NCBI RefSeq assembly: GCF_014384995.1
Contig: NZ_JACRSY010000003.1
Location: forward strand, 124,001 to 188,000
Length of the DNA: 64,000 bases
From: Zhenhengia yiwuensis
GTDB lineage: Bacteria > Bacillota > Clostridia > Lachnospirales > Cellulosilyticaceae
Reading direction: 5' to 3'
A model generated the notes under the pieces. The model had not been told where the DNA came from, did not search any database, and saw only the letters and a program-made list of their open reading frames with translations. Both the position numbers and the translations under genes were made by a program. The first letter of the stretch is position 1, and every line of letters begins with the position of its first letter. Of the stretch, positions 17,636 to 26,849 are shown one piece after another.

Positions 17636-18613
17636 ATGAAAGTAAATAAATCAGTTATACAAGAAATTATTAATAAGATAGAGGAATATGATACAATTGC
17701 TTTATTTAGACATGTTTACCCAGATCAAGATTCTTATGGGAGTCAGGTCGCACTTAAAAATATGATCGAAAAAAGTTTCCCAGGAAAAACTGTTTACTTA
17801 ATGGGAAAACATGATGAAGATTTAAGCTACATTGGTAAGATGGATGAGCATCAAGAAGAAATTATACTAGATGAAAAGTGTTTAGCGATTATTCTAGATG
17901 TAGGTGATTCTTACCGTGTAGATAATCAAGATTATAAAAAATGTGGTTATGTGATTAAAATTGATCATCATAGGCCATTTGAAGAAAGATTTGAAGATTT
18001 GTCATGGGTAGATATTGAGTATCCAGCTACAAGTTTAATGCTTGTAGACTTACTTATCGAAAGTGAAGGGCGCCTTCAAATGGATAAAGTAGGTAGAGAA
18101 GCATTATACATTGGTATTATTGCGGATACAGGACGTTTTGCCTTTGTCTCAAATCCTACACAAATCTTTGAAAAAATTGTTCATATTACCTATGACCTAG
18201 ATACAAAACCACTTTATGCAGCATACCATAAGCGTAAGTTGAACGGAGTACAGTTCACAGGATATATTTATAATAACTTTGAGATTCGTAAAAATGGTGT
18301 GGCCATTCTTAAAATCCCAAGAGAAGTATTAGAAAAATATAATATGAATTATATGGTGGCAGCACGTATGGTTAATACGCTTCAAGATATTGATGGTATC
18401 GTAAACTGGCACTTCTTCGCAGAAACACCAAGTGGACAAATTATGAGTGAGTTCCGATCAAACGGACCGTGTGTAAATGAAATTGCAGCTCAATATGGTG
18501 GAGGAGGACACTTCTTAGCCGGTGGTGCTACACTTGATAGCTGGGATACGGTTGAAGCTATTATTGCTGACTTTGAAGAAAATTGTGGGAAGTTTAAAGC
18601 AGAAAATAAATAA
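17636..18613 (+). CDS. DHH-family phosphoesterase, NrnA-like (oligoribonuclease/pAp phosphatase)
   Basis: NrnA-type enzymes hydrolyse short oligoribonucleotides and 3'-phosphoadenosine-5'-phosphate; some relatives act on cyclic dinucleotides. The 325-residue product has the DHH domain with HVYPDQDSYGS near residue 22 (metal-binding His/Asp), the DHH motif in KIDHHRPFEE near 109, and the C-terminal DHHA1 motif GGGGHFLAGGA near 289. I chose ATG 17636 (site GGGAGAAG). An in-frame ATG at 17552 would translate through a terminator hairpin. No membrane or PAS/GGDEF domain is present, so it is not GdpP. Confidence 0.88.
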   Translation: MKVNKSVIQEIINKIEEYDTIALFRHVYPDQDSYGSQVALKNMIEKSFPGKTVYLMGKHDEDLSYIGKMDEHQEEIILDEKCLAIILDVGDSYRVDNQDYKKCGYVIKIDHHRPFEERFEDLSWVDIEYPATSLMLVDLLIESEGRLQMDKVGREALYIGIIADTGRFAFVSNPTQIFEKIVHITYDLDTKPLYAAYHKRKLNGVQFTGYIYNNFEIRKNGVAILKIPREVLEKYNMNYMVAARMVNTLQDIDGIVNWHFFAETPSGQIMSEFRSNGPCVNEIAAQYGGGGHFLAGGATLDSWDTVEAIIADFEENCGKFKAENK

Positions 18614-18616
18614 GAG

Positions 18617-18660
18617 ATAGATCGCTTGAGGACGCAAGTCTTAAAGCGGTCTATTTTTTA
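18617..18660 (+). terminator. Terminator after the NrnA-like gene
   Basis: ATAGATCGCTT pairs with AAGCGGTCTAT (with G-U pairs), followed by six T residues. Confidence 0.85.
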
Positions 18661-18698
18661 TGTAAAAATAATAAGATGTCTTAGAGAGGGGGAATAAG

Positions 18699-19748
18699 AT
18701 GGCGCATTTAGGTTACTCGGTATATGTCTCTACTTTTAGTCACCAGAAGGTATTTCTTAGAGCATTAGAGGATAGGGATTTTTATGTTTTCACTTCTTTA
18801 CATATTGTCGAAGAACGGAATGAGCATTATAAACAGCAGGCAGAAGATATGCTTAGATGGCTAAAATGCAAAGGCTTTAAAGTTATAGCGGATATTTCAA
18901 AAAGGACATTAGCTTTCTTTGGGGAAAGGGATGTGGTGAAACTCGCAAAACGGTTAGGTATTACAGTATTACGAATAGACTATGGATTTAGCGAAGAAGA
19001 GATAATAGGGCTAGCTAAGGATTTTCCAATAGCGTTTAATGCTAGTACAATGCCCCTACCTTTAGTAAGAAAACTTAAGCAGGTATCACCACAGATTTTT
19101 GCAATTCATAACTATTACCCTAGGGCTTATACAGGGCTTTCAACAAGACAATTTCAACAAATCAATGGGGAGTTAGAAAAAGAAGGTATAGAGGTAGTAG
19201 CTTTTATTCCGAATAGCCACAAGAGTAGAGGGCCTATTTATGAAGGACTACCTACTTTAGAACATGAAAGATATGAGACATCGGCAGTGAATTATTTTGA
19301 GATGAAGCTGGATTTAAAGGTGACACATATTGTGTTAGCAGATTTAGGCCTAGAAGTTTTAGATGAGAAAATTATAAAGGAATATGAGACAAATAAGGTA
19401 GTGAGTATACCTTGTATAATAGATAAGAAATTTGAATATCTATATAACCAAGTTTTTACTATTAGAATAGATTCTCCAGATTGTGCCTATAGGTTGCAAG
19501 AATCACGAGAATTTGCTACAGCAGGAAGTATTGTGGAACCTTTTAATTGCCAAGATAGAGGTATAGGATGTATTACTTGTGACAATCTAAATTATGGAAG
19601 ATACTCAGGGGAGATACAAATTATAAGAGAGTATCTTCCTAGAGATGGAAGAGTGAATGTTATAGGTAAAATAGATAAAGATTATTTAGGGCTAACAAAG
19701 TTTGTCCAAAATGGATGTCAAATCCAATTCATAAAAGGAGAGGGCTAA
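18699..19748 (+). CDS. MupG-like 6-phospho-N-acetylmuramidase (DUF871 family)
   Basis: Members of this TIM-barrel family (MupG of Staphylococcus aureus) cleave the phosphorylated MurNAc-GlcNAc disaccharide inside the cell. The 349-residue product starts LGYSVYVSTFSHQ, then IVEERNEHYKQQAEDMLRW, and has HNYYPRAYTGLS near residue 140, a family hallmark. Its C-terminal part is the small cyclophilin-like domain (QDRGIGCITCDNLNYGRYSGE). It starts the operon that continues with a secreted hydrolase, MurQ and a MurNAc-type PTS, which supports a role in peptidoglycan sugar salvage. The stop codon is directly followed by the ATG of the next gene. The ribosome site is AGAGGGGG. Confidence 0.87.
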   Translation: MAHLGYSVYVSTFSHQKVFLRALEDRDFYVFTSLHIVEERNEHYKQQAEDMLRWLKCKGFKVIADISKRTLAFFGERDVVKLAKRLGITVLRIDYGFSEEEIIGLAKDFPIAFNASTMPLPLVRKLKQVSPQIFAIHNYYPRAYTGLSTRQFQQINGELEKEGIEVVAFIPNSHKSRGPIYEGLPTLEHERYETSAVNYFEMKLDLKVTHIVLADLGLEVLDEKIIKEYETNKVVSIPCIIDKKFEYLYNQVFTIRIDSPDCAYRLQESREFATAGSIVEPFNCQDRGIGCITCDNLNYGRYSGEIQIIREYLPRDGRVNVIGKIDKDYLGLTKFVQNGCQIQFIKGEG

Positions 19749-21701
19749 ATGAAGAGAAAATTGTTAGCAAAAGGGGTAGTATGGACTCTAGTATGTACAT
19801 CTATTCTAGGAAGTACAACCTTATATGCAAAAGAAGAAGTAGTAGGAAGTGGACAGATTACACAGCGCATATTGCCAGAGAGGGGAAGTTCAGCTTCTAC
19901 TATTATTAATAACAGAGAATGCTTTAAAGCTTATAAAGGGCAGGGGACGCTTTATTTGACACTTAATCAGGTAGCGCATGCAAAGCTCTATGTTAATGGA
20001 AAAGAAGTAGATATAAGTAAGTTTATAGATCCTCATAGTAATCAAACTGTTGCAATAGATATTTCAGATCTTGTTCAAAATGGGGATAATACGCTGCAGA
20101 TATCCGAAATAGAACCTTATGGAGCCACAATAGAAGTGAATATGGCCTACCCTACATTAAGAGAAGGAACACCTGAAAGTGTAGGCATCGATAGTAAAGT
20201 ATTTGAAGTCATTGACCGTATTTTAGAAGCTGAAATAGGAGCAGGAGGCATACCTGGGGGTCAGCTATTAGTAGCAAAAGATGGTGTCATTATTAAAAAT
20301 GAAGCTTATGGTGTTATAAAGGCTTATGATCATAATGGAAAAGTAGAACATAGTATACCTGTTACAAAAGACACCCTGTATGACTTAGCTTCTAATACGA
20401 AAATGTATGCAACTAATTATGCTGTGCAGAAGTTAGTATCAGAAGGTAAGCTGGATATAGATATGAAAATTAGTGAAATCATTCCAGGTTTTGCACAATT
20501 TGATGAGAAAAAAGAACAGTTGACACTAAGGCATTTACTCACGCATACAGCAGGTTTTATACCAAGTCCTAAGTATTCAGATGATAGCTATCTGCATCCT
20601 GTAGAAATAGATGGACAAATAGTCAATGTACTTGATCAGAATAATGATGGAAAAAATGATGTCTATACGCAAAATCCAGATGAGATTTTAGAAATGATTG
20701 AAAGAACGCCTTTAGAATATACGCCAGGTAGTAAAAATGTTTATTCAGATGTCGATTATATGTTACTAGGGCTTATTGTAGAGCAGGTAAGCGGGCAGAA
20801 ATTTGATGTTTTCTGCCAGGAACAGATCTTTGAGCCATTAGGTCTTACGCATACCGTTTTTAATCCTTTGCAAAATGGGTTTAACAAAGACCAGTGTGCA
20901 GCAACAGAAATATTTGGAAATACAAGAGAGGGACAAGTAAACTTCCCTAATATTAGAAGAGAAGTTGTACAAGGTGAAGTGCATGACGAAAAAGCTTACT
21001 ACAGTATGGGGGGTGTAGCAGGCCATGCGGGTCTCTTTAGTAATGCAGGTGATTTAGCTGTACTTATGCAGGTTATGTTAAATGGAGGAGGTTATGGCAA
21101 TGTAGAACTTTTTGATCAGAAGACCATAGATACTTTTACGGCCCCTTCTAAAACGAATGATACTTATGGGTTAGGTTGGAGAAGGCAGGGAAATGGTGCT
21201 TATGCATGGTCCTTTGGGGATCAAGCACCTGATTCAACTATTGGGCATACAGGTTGGACAGGAACAGCAACAAGTATTGATAAAGAAAATGATTTAATCA
21301 TTGTATGGCTAACCAATACCAAGAATACACCTATTGCAGACCCGGCTAAAGATGTAAATAGGATGGAAGGAGATGCCTTCCAGTTTGACGCAGCGGGTAC
21401 TTTAAGTACACTTGTCTATGAAGGCATTATTGGAACCAGTGAGGAGGCTTTAGAAGAGTCTTTACTTCAGATGTCACTAGATCGTAGTAGTTTTTTGAAA
21501 GAAGCTGTAGAGAAAGATAAGAATTGTACAGAAGCGGATTATAAAGCTACGGTTGCACTAGCTGATGTACTTGTGAAAAAAGCTGAGAAGGAAAAAGATA
21601 ATAAGGAAGTGTTAAGAAGGGCAAAACTGGCTTATGAAGCTTTACCAGACCATTCATTAAAGGAAGCATTAGGTGAGCGACTAAGTAAACTTAATAATTA
21701 A
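19749..21701 (+). CDS. Secreted serine beta-lactamase-fold hydrolase of the MurNAc operon
   Basis: A 650-residue exported protein with a signal peptide (residues 1-27, MKRKLLAKG...). A beta-sandwich-like N-terminal segment (to about 140) precedes a class C beta-lactamase/PBP4-like catalytic domain. The SxxK motif is SNTK at about 215-218, a Y-S-D element sits near 333, and the third motif is HTG near 499. A helical tail (about 575-650) follows. Its position directly between MupG and MurQ suggests it trims wall fragments outside the cell. Bacillus subtilis AmiE, in the equivalent MurNAc cluster, removes peptides from muropeptides; equivalence here is inference. It could also be an esterase or D,D-peptidase. 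Confidence 0.8.
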   Translation: MKRKLLAKGVVWTLVCTSILGSTTLYAKEEVVGSGQITQRILPERGSSASTIINNRECFKAYKGQGTLYLTLNQVAHAKLYVNGKEVDISKFIDPHSNQTVAIDISDLVQNGDNTLQISEIEPYGATIEVNMAYPTLREGTPESVGIDSKVFEVIDRILEAEIGAGGIPGGQLLVAKDGVIIKNEAYGVIKAYDHNGKVEHSIPVTKDTLYDLASNTKMYATNYAVQKLVSEGKLDIDMKISEIIPGFAQFDEKKEQLTLRHLLTHTAGFIPSPKYSDDSYLHPVEIDGQIVNVLDQNNDGKNDVYTQNPDEILEMIERTPLEYTPGSKNVYSDVDYMLLGLIVEQVSGQKFDVFCQEQIFEPLGLTHTVFNPLQNGFNKDQCAATEIFGNTREGQVNFPNIRREVVQGEVHDEKAYYSMGGVAGHAGLFSNAGDLAVLMQVMLNGGGYGNVELFDQKTIDTFTAPSKTNDTYGLGWRRQGNGAYAWSFGDQAPDSTIGHTGWTGTATSIDKENDLIIVWLTNTKNTPIADPAKDVNRMEGDAFQFDAAGTLSTLVYEGIIGTSEEALEESLLQMSLDRSSFLKEAVEKDKNCTEADYKATVALADVLVKKAEKEKDNKEVLRRAKLAYEALPDHSLKEALGERLSKLNN

Positions 21702-21775
21702 AGAAGATAAGAAAAAGGTGATAAAGTATGGAATAAGCTAATAAGCTAATTAAGTAAGGGGGGTGATTTATTTAC

Positions 21776-22672
21776 ATGCTACAATTATCTAAAATGACGA
21801 CTGAAACACGTAACCCTAAGACACTAGAACTTGATGCTATGTCTACGACGGATATTTTGCATGTCATGAATGAAGAAGATAGACTACTTGCCGAGGCTAT
21901 TGCTAAAGAGCTTGGACCAATTGAAAAAGCAGTAGAAACTATTGCCGCTTCTTTTGAAAAAGGTGGCAGGCTGATTTATGTAGGAGCAGGGACAAGTGGA
22001 AGGCTAGGACTCTTAGATGCAGTAGAATGCCCACCGACGTTTGGAACAGTGCCTGAGCAGGTAGTTGGTTTACTAGCAGGAGGGCATAAAGCGTTTGTAA
22101 AGGCAGTTGAAGGAGCAGAAGACAGTAAGGAACTTGGAAGAGGTGACCTTGAAGTCATTAAGCTTACAGACAAGGATACAGTAGTAGGAATTGCAGCTAG
22201 TGGCCGGACACCCTATGTAGTGGGTGCCCTAGAGTATGCTAATAGTGTAGGTGCTCCTACAGTAGCACTGGCCTGTAATAAAGAATCTGAAATAGGTAGG
22301 GTTAGTAAGATTGTTATTGAAGTAGTGCCAGGACCGGAAATTCTAACGGGTTCTACAAGGCTTAAGGCTGGAACTGTTCAGAAGATGGTGCTCAATATGC
22401 TTTCTACCGTCTCCATGATTCGTGTAGGTAAAGTTTATAAAAATCTTATGGTAGATGTACAGCAGACTAATGAAAAGCTTCATGTAAGAGCAGAAAATAT
22501 TGTAATGGAAATTACAAGCTGTGACAGAGTAGAAGCCAGGAATTACTTAAAGGAAAGTGAAGGCAGTGTAAAAGTGGCTATTATCATGTATCTTGTAGGC
22601 TGCAAAAAAGAAGAGGCACTAGAAAAGTTAGAGAAGGCAAAAGGACATATTAGGGAAGCAATTAAGTTATAA
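21776..22672 (+). CDS. murQ: N-acetylmuramic acid 6-phosphate etherase
   Basis: MurQ cleaves the lactyl ether of MurNAc-6-phosphate, giving GlcNAc-6-phosphate and D-lactate, the key step of cell-wall sugar recycling. The 298-residue product is the expected length and has an SIS sugar-isomerase domain: IYVGAGTSGRLGLLDAVECPPTF (about residues 69-91), then the IAASGRTPYVVGAL and GSTRLKAGTVQKMVLNMLST segments. It is followed 17 nt later by the PTS gene. Its presence with MupG and MurP defines the pathway in this operon. Confidence 0.96.
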   Translation: MLQLSKMTTETRNPKTLELDAMSTTDILHVMNEEDRLLAEAIAKELGPIEKAVETIAASFEKGGRLIYVGAGTSGRLGLLDAVECPPTFGTVPEQVVGLLAGGHKAFVKAVEGAEDSKELGRGDLEVIKLTDKDTVVGIAASGRTPYVVGALEYANSVGAPTVALACNKESEIGRVSKIVIEVVPGPEILTGSTRLKAGTVQKMVLNMLSTVSMIRVGKVYKNLMVDVQQTNEKLHVRAENIVMEITSCDRVEARNYLKESEGSVKVAIIMYLVGCKKEEALEKLEKAKGHIREAIKL

Positions 22673-22689
22673 AGATTAGGGGGATTGTT

Positions 22690-24117
22690 ATGTCAAATAA
22701 AGAATTAGTAAGTAAGTTGGTTGAACTGATTGGGGGAGCTTCCAATATTGCTACAGAAACCCATTGTATGACAAGACTTCGTATTGATGTAAAGGATATG
22801 AAAAAGGTAAACAGTGAGGAGATTAAGAAAATACCAGGTGTATTAGGGCTTGTTATGCAAGAATCTAATATTCAAGTGGTACTAGGACCGGGAAAAGCAA
22901 AAAAATGTGAAGAAATACTTAAAGCAGAGTATTTAGGCAATGAGGTAAATATACAAAAAATAGGTGACTGGGAAGCTAACAAATTAGCTGTAAAAGGTGG
23001 ACAGAAAAATAATAAACTAAAAAATGCACTAAAAGTCATTGGTGAAATTTTCATCCCTCTTATTCCCGCTATTATAGCAGCAGGACTTTTCAATGGATTT
23101 GCTGGCCTTATTACTAACCTTCAAAGTGGAGGGACATTACCTGCAAATGATGTTTGGAATACCATTGGCACTTTCTTATCTTTAATGGGTGGGGGCTTCT
23201 TAGGTTATTTTACAATTTTTACAGGTATCAATGCAGCTCAGAAATTTGGGGCAACACCTGCACTAGGCGGTATGCTTGGGGCTATGTCTATTATGACGCA
23301 AGTAGATGAGATTGCTAAAATTTTTGGGCTGTTTAATGAAGAATCCCCTCTAAATTCCATTCTTAGAAATGGTAAAGGCGGTTTGATTGGGGTGATTATT
23401 GGTGTCTATATTTTGGCCAAGATTGAAAAGGCAGTACGTAAACATATACCAGATGTATTAGATTTAATTCTTACACCAGTTATTACATTGATTTTGACAA
23501 CTGCTGTTTTTGTTTTTGTGATTATGCCGGTATCAGGTGTAGCATCAGATTGGCTTATTGCAGGGCTTAATCTGCTTATTAATTCAAGTAATCCAATTGT
23601 TAGTCTGATTTCGGGCTATGTACTCGCAGCACTTTTCTTACCAATGGTGCTTCTTGGCCTTCATCATGGGCTTATCCCAATTTATGCAATTCAGCTTGAA
23701 GCCTTAGGTGGCGTTACGTTATTCCCAGTACTTGCTATGGCGGGTGCGGGTCAAGTAGGTGCTGCTATTGCCATTTACTTTAAAGCTAAGAAGGTAAGAA
23801 ATGAAAGAATGAAACAAGTTATTGCAGGTGCTATTCCAGCTGGTATTTTAGGTATTGGTGAACCACTTATTTATGGTGTTACTCTTCCAATGGGTAAACC
23901 ATTTATTACAGCAGGACTGGGTGCAGGTTTTGGTGGAGCTTATGTTATGCTAACAAAAGTTATGGCGACAGCATGGGGGCCATCAGGACTAGTAGCTGTA
24001 CCACTTATGAAACCAGAATGTATGCTTAATTTTGTAATAGGTATTTTAATCTCTTATATAGGAGGCTTTATTATTACTAAGATTTTTATTAAAGATGAAG
24101 ATGTAATGCGTATATAA
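22690..24117 (+). CDS. murP: PTS system EIIBC component, MurNAc type (MurP-like)
   Basis: Membrane permease of the phosphotransferase system that imports and phosphorylates a sugar, here very probably MurNAc or MurNAc-GlcNAc given its neighbours. The 475-residue product has an N-terminal EIIB domain (1-80) with the phosphorylated Cys in HCMTRLRID near residue 27, then an EIIC domain (about 110-470) with ten or so hydrophobic segments. The EIIC active motif GIGEPLIYGVTLPMGKPF lies near residues 392-409. No EIIA domain is attached, so a shared glucose-type EIIA is needed, as for known MurP. No MurR-type regulator gene lies in the operon. Confidence 0.88.
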   Translation: MSNKELVSKLVELIGGASNIATETHCMTRLRIDVKDMKKVNSEEIKKIPGVLGLVMQESNIQVVLGPGKAKKCEEILKAEYLGNEVNIQKIGDWEANKLAVKGGQKNNKLKNALKVIGEIFIPLIPAIIAAGLFNGFAGLITNLQSGGTLPANDVWNTIGTFLSLMGGGFLGYFTIFTGINAAQKFGATPALGGMLGAMSIMTQVDEIAKIFGLFNEESPLNSILRNGKGGLIGVIIGVYILAKIEKAVRKHIPDVLDLILTPVITLILTTAVFVFVIMPVSGVASDWLIAGLNLLINSSNPIVSLISGYVLAALFLPMVLLGLHHGLIPIYAIQLEALGGVTLFPVLAMAGAGQVGAAIAIYFKAKKVRNERMKQVIAGAIPAGILGIGEPLIYGVTLPMGKPFITAGLGAGFGGAYVMLTKVMATAWGPSGLVAVPLMKPECMLNFVIGILISYIGGFIITKIFIKDEDVMRI

Positions 24118-24158
24118 GTAAAAAAGAAAGAGCTATAAAGAGATGGATTTACTTTGAA

Positions 24159-24188
24159 GAAGGAGCTGTTGCACAACGGCTCCTTTTT
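24159..24188 (+). terminator. Terminator after the MurNAc operon
   Basis: AAGGAGC-TGTTG pairs with CAAC-GGCTCCTT across a very short loop, followed by a T-run. Confidence 0.88.
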
Positions 24189-24314
24189 GGTATTTTAAGC
24201 ATTGTAGTAGAGTATAATAGGGGTTAATGTATAAAATTATAAGGTGATGCACCTAAATCATCCTTTAGACTGTCTAATGTATGTAAGGCTTATACGGAAG
24301 AAAGGAAATATACT

Positions 24315-24514
24315 ATGGAATTACTTATAAAAAAAGCCATGAAGGGTGATGCTGAAGCATTTGTACAGCTTATGGAGCTCAATGAAGTTTCTATGTACAA
24401 GACGGCAAAAGCAATTTTGAAGCACTAGAAGGAGAATTAGGTGATCGTTTCACACTCTATATTCCAACTCGAGATGGAGAAGAAAGTATTACTTTAACAA
24501 AAGTTCTACAATAG
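24315..24514 (+). pseudogene. Deletion scar: ECF sigma N-terminus fused to an anti-sigma-like C-terminus
   Basis: ATG 24315 (site AAAGGAAA) starts a 37-codon frame, MELLIKKAMKGDAEAF..., that matches the N-terminus of an ECF sigma factor (region 2.1) and ends at TAG 24426. From 24422 in another frame, 30 codons to TAG 24512 (GDRFTLYIPTRDGEESITL) look like the tail of a membrane-anchored anti-sigma protein. The simplest reading is a deletion of about 1.5 kb that joined the start of a sigma gene to the end of its partner. The rest of 24189-24602 contains no other gene. Confidence 0.55.
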
Positions 24515-24537
24515 TTAAAAGGTCTAATTATAAAATG

Positions 24538-24594
24538 CAAAAAATAAGGAGTAGATTTCATAGCAAAGTCCACTCCTTATTTTAATGTAAAGGG
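24538..24594. terminator. Bidirectional terminator
   Basis: AAAATAAGGAGT pairs with ACTCCTTATTTT, with inner pairing of GATTT to AAAGTC. T-rich sequence occurs on both sides, suiting the convergent arrangement of the scar and the minus-strand gene at 24603. Confidence 0.75.
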
Positions 24595-24602
24595 GCTTCT
24601 TT

Positions 24603-25247
24603 TTATTCCTCTACATGGTGAGAGGAGATAAATTCTTCTGGTGAAACATGATGGAGTAAAAGTTGTATATGAAAAGGTCCTGGGTCAGGGGCTTTTAAGT
24701 GTTTGTAAATAATAAGAATGCCTATAAGTAGAGCACTTAGTTGTACATAGAGCTCGGGTGTAAAGAACCAGCTAGTAATGATGAAGGTAATCATAGTCAG
24801 AATGACGCGAGTGGAACAAGGGTTGATAATAATGACACATGAAAAAATGATAAAAATGAGTGCAAGAAGCAGTACAATATAATTTTTTGGAATAAGTGCC
24901 ATAAGAGAGCCAAAGGTTACCGCGATACATTTACCACCTTTTCCAGCAAGCATAGGGGAGAAGGCGTGCCCAAGTATAGGTGCTAAAATAAGTAAGAGCG
25001 TCCATATAGAATCTAAGCCTATAAGAGATAGACCTAATACAACAGGGAAAAAACCTTTTAAAATATCTAAGAGTGTACATAGAATCCCAAGGCTTTTTTG
25101 TAATCTAAAGGCATTAGCTCCACCTGGGTTCGCATCTGTATGTAACGTTCTAATATCCTTCTTAAGTAGGAGTATAGGTAATAAGTAGGCGTACATAATA
25201 GAGCCTGATAAAAAGGCTAGTAAAACAACAATCAGTTTTATAAACAT
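24603..25247 (-). CDS. PlsY-like glycerol-3-phosphate acyltransferase family protein
   Basis: A 214-residue membrane protein with five or six hydrophobic helices, like PlsY, which uses acyl-phosphate to acylate glycerol-3-phosphate in phospholipid synthesis. Two of the three PlsY loop motifs are visible in modified form: DANPGGANAFR (normally GSGNIGATNVLR) near residues 38-48 and GKGGKCIAVTFG near residues 104-115. The differences suggest a divergent paralogue rather than the housekeeping enzyme. It lies 11 nt after the glycosyltransferase gene at 25259, so the pair is co-transcribed. Together they point to glycolipid or envelope lipid synthesis. Confidence 0.75.
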   Translation of the reverse strand: MFIKLIVVLLAFLSGSIMYAYLLPILLLKKDIRTLHTDANPGGANAFRLQKSLGILCTLLDILKGFFPVVLGLSLIGLDSIWTLLLILAPILGHAFSPMLAGKGGKCIAVTFGSLMALIPKNYIVLLLALIFIIFSCVIIINPCSTRVILTMITFIITSWFFTPELYVQLSALLIGILIIYKHLKAPDPGPFHIQLLLHHVSPEEFISSHHVEE

Positions 25248-25258
25248 ACAAATCCTCC

Positions 25259-26356
25259 TTAAGAGTGCATTAAAATATAGTCACAAATATCAGAAGTAGC
25301 TTTATGATTAAGAGTACGTGCTTGAGCCTTAAGCATTTGGTTTAAAAAAGCTGGATCTTCTAGTAAACGTTTACAAGCTGTAAGGGCTTTATCTGGTGTA
25401 TCACCATCAAGAGAGAGGAGGTGCTTAGTAAAAAAGGCTTTATTGCAAGTTTCACAACCTGGTATAGGCGTAAGATGGACAAGAGGAGTGAGGGATACAA
25501 CAGCTTCAGTAGAGGTAAGTCCACCTGGTTTAGTAAGGAGTATATCAGATGCTTTCATAAGGAGTGGGCTATAGTCTATGAATTTCTTAACATAAATATG
25601 GTTTCCTAAATGATTGAGCTCCGTATAAAGCTGATCATTATGACCACATACAATAAAGAAATTGACATTTTTTAAGTTTTTAGTAAGGTGTATAATAAGT
25701 GGTTTAATAGGGCCAAACCCCATAGAGCCACACATAATACTAATAAGAGGTTTATGAGGGTCAAGTTCTAGATTAGCTTTAGCAGCTTGTTGGGAACTAG
25801 GCTTTAGAAAATCTGGATGAACAGGTATGCCTATAGGAACAAGTGTACAAGCTTTTACGCCATGATTTTTAAACTCCTGAAGAAGTTCTTCATGAGGAAT
25901 GAAAAAAGCATCCATTTCGCAGTCCTCCCAGAAAGGAATACAGGTATAATCTGTAGCAACAGCGTAAGTCTTAATGGGGAGGTCTGTATGATGTGTAATA
26001 TAAGTTATGGCTTGAGCCGAGAAAAGATGTGTGCAAATTACCGTATCAATTTTTTCCTGAATTAAGTAGGTGATAAGTTTTTTAGTATATAGTGTATTAG
26101 CACCATAAATAATAGATTTAAATTTAGGTGTACTAATAAGGCCACCAGCTTTATACAGAAGACCAAATAAAGCTGGTGTTTTGACAGTTGTCTTGCTGTA
26201 AAGTTTTGAGATGACAGAGGAAGTGTCGGCAGGTGCAAATTTGAGTATATCTAAAAATAGAGTAGGAATTTGCATAAAATCAAGCTGAGCTTTAAGGGCA
26301 AGGGCGGCTGCATTATGCCCCCCACCAGTAGAGCTAGAGAGGATAAGTACTTTCAT
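25259..26356 (-). CDS. Diacylglycerol glycosyltransferase (MGDG synthase/UgtP-like)
   Basis: A GT28-type glycosyltransferase of 365 residues that probably adds a hexose from UDP-sugar to diacylglycerol at the inner membrane face. The N-terminus MKVLILSSSTGGGHNAAALAL carries the family's GGGH motif. The middle has SIMCGSMGFGPIKPL. The C-terminal UDP-binding region is LTKPGGLTSTEAV near residue 264, followed by PIPGCETCNKAFF. A GGTGG site precedes the ATG. It is the first gene of a two-gene unit with the PlsY-like gene. Confidence 0.85.
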   Translation of the reverse strand: MKVLILSSSTGGGHNAAALALKAQLDFMQIPTLFLDILKFAPADTSSVISKLYSKTTVKTPALFGLLYKAGGLISTPKFKSIIYGANTLYTKKLITYLIQEKIDTVICTHLFSAQAITYITHHTDLPIKTYAVATDYTCIPFWEDCEMDAFFIPHEELLQEFKNHGVKACTLVPIGIPVHPDFLKPSSQQAAKANLELDPHKPLISIMCGSMGFGPIKPLIIHLTKNLKNVNFFIVCGHNDQLYTELNHLGNHIYVKKFIDYSPLLMKASDILLTKPGGLTSTEAVVSLTPLVHLTPIPGCETCNKAFFTKHLLSLDGDTPDKALTACKRLLEDPAFLNQMLKAQARTLNHKATSDICDYILMHS

Positions 26357-26465
26357 ATTTTCACCACCTTATAAAAATGACTATGCACCTTTTTTATGTG
26401 TTTTATATAAACTATATTAATAAAGTACCAGTTTAAGAAGAGAAGTAATAAAAATAAAATATGTT

Positions 26466-26494
26466 TTGACAACTAAAATTCTATGAGTTATACT
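26466..26494 (+). promoter_or_regulatory. Promoter of the Trp T-box operon
   Basis: TTGACA (26466-26471), 17-bp spacer, TATACT (26489-26494), about 30 nt before the start of the T-box leader. Confidence 0.8.
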
Positions 26495-26524
26495 AGGATA
26501 AAAATATGAATTGAAACCTGTGAT

Positions 26525-26784
26525 AAGGAGATAAAACCTTTAGCGCACTTACAGAGAGTTAGGAAAGCTGAGAGCCTAGCAGAAAGCGGATCGGACAAAT
26601 GGACCTTTGAGGGCGTAGTGAAAAGCCTAGGCTTAGTAGCATACGACGCTGTGACTAGCGTTACTAGGTCAAGAATGTGATAGCATTCTAGTGAGGTGGG
26701 TTTATCTTTTTATGGGGTAAATCAAACAAGGTGGTACCGCAGATATAACATCTGTCCTTGAGTAAAGGATAGGTGTTTTTTTAT
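26525..26784 (+). promoter_or_regulatory. T-box leader, tryptophan-specific
   Basis: A T-box binds uncharged tRNA and then prevents termination. The antiterminator signature AAGGTGGTACCGC is at 26728-26740. The competing terminator is ACATCTGTCCTT paired with AAGGATAGGTGT plus T-run (26748-26784). Stem I starts near GCGCACTTACAGAGAG (26544-26559). In the specifier region, ACAAATGGACC presents TGG (26600-26602), the Trp codon, in the expected position before a purine. The downstream genes form a TrpXYZ-type importer, which agrees with Trp specificity. Confidence 0.9.
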
Positions 26785-26849
26785 TTGTCAAAAAAAGGAG
26801 GACGCTCATATGATATGAACTTTATACACTAAAAATCACATGACAGATA

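Noticed and set aside
26740..26784. Simple terminator of an upstream gene
   Set aside because: It is the terminator half of the T-box; the upstream gene is on the other strand.
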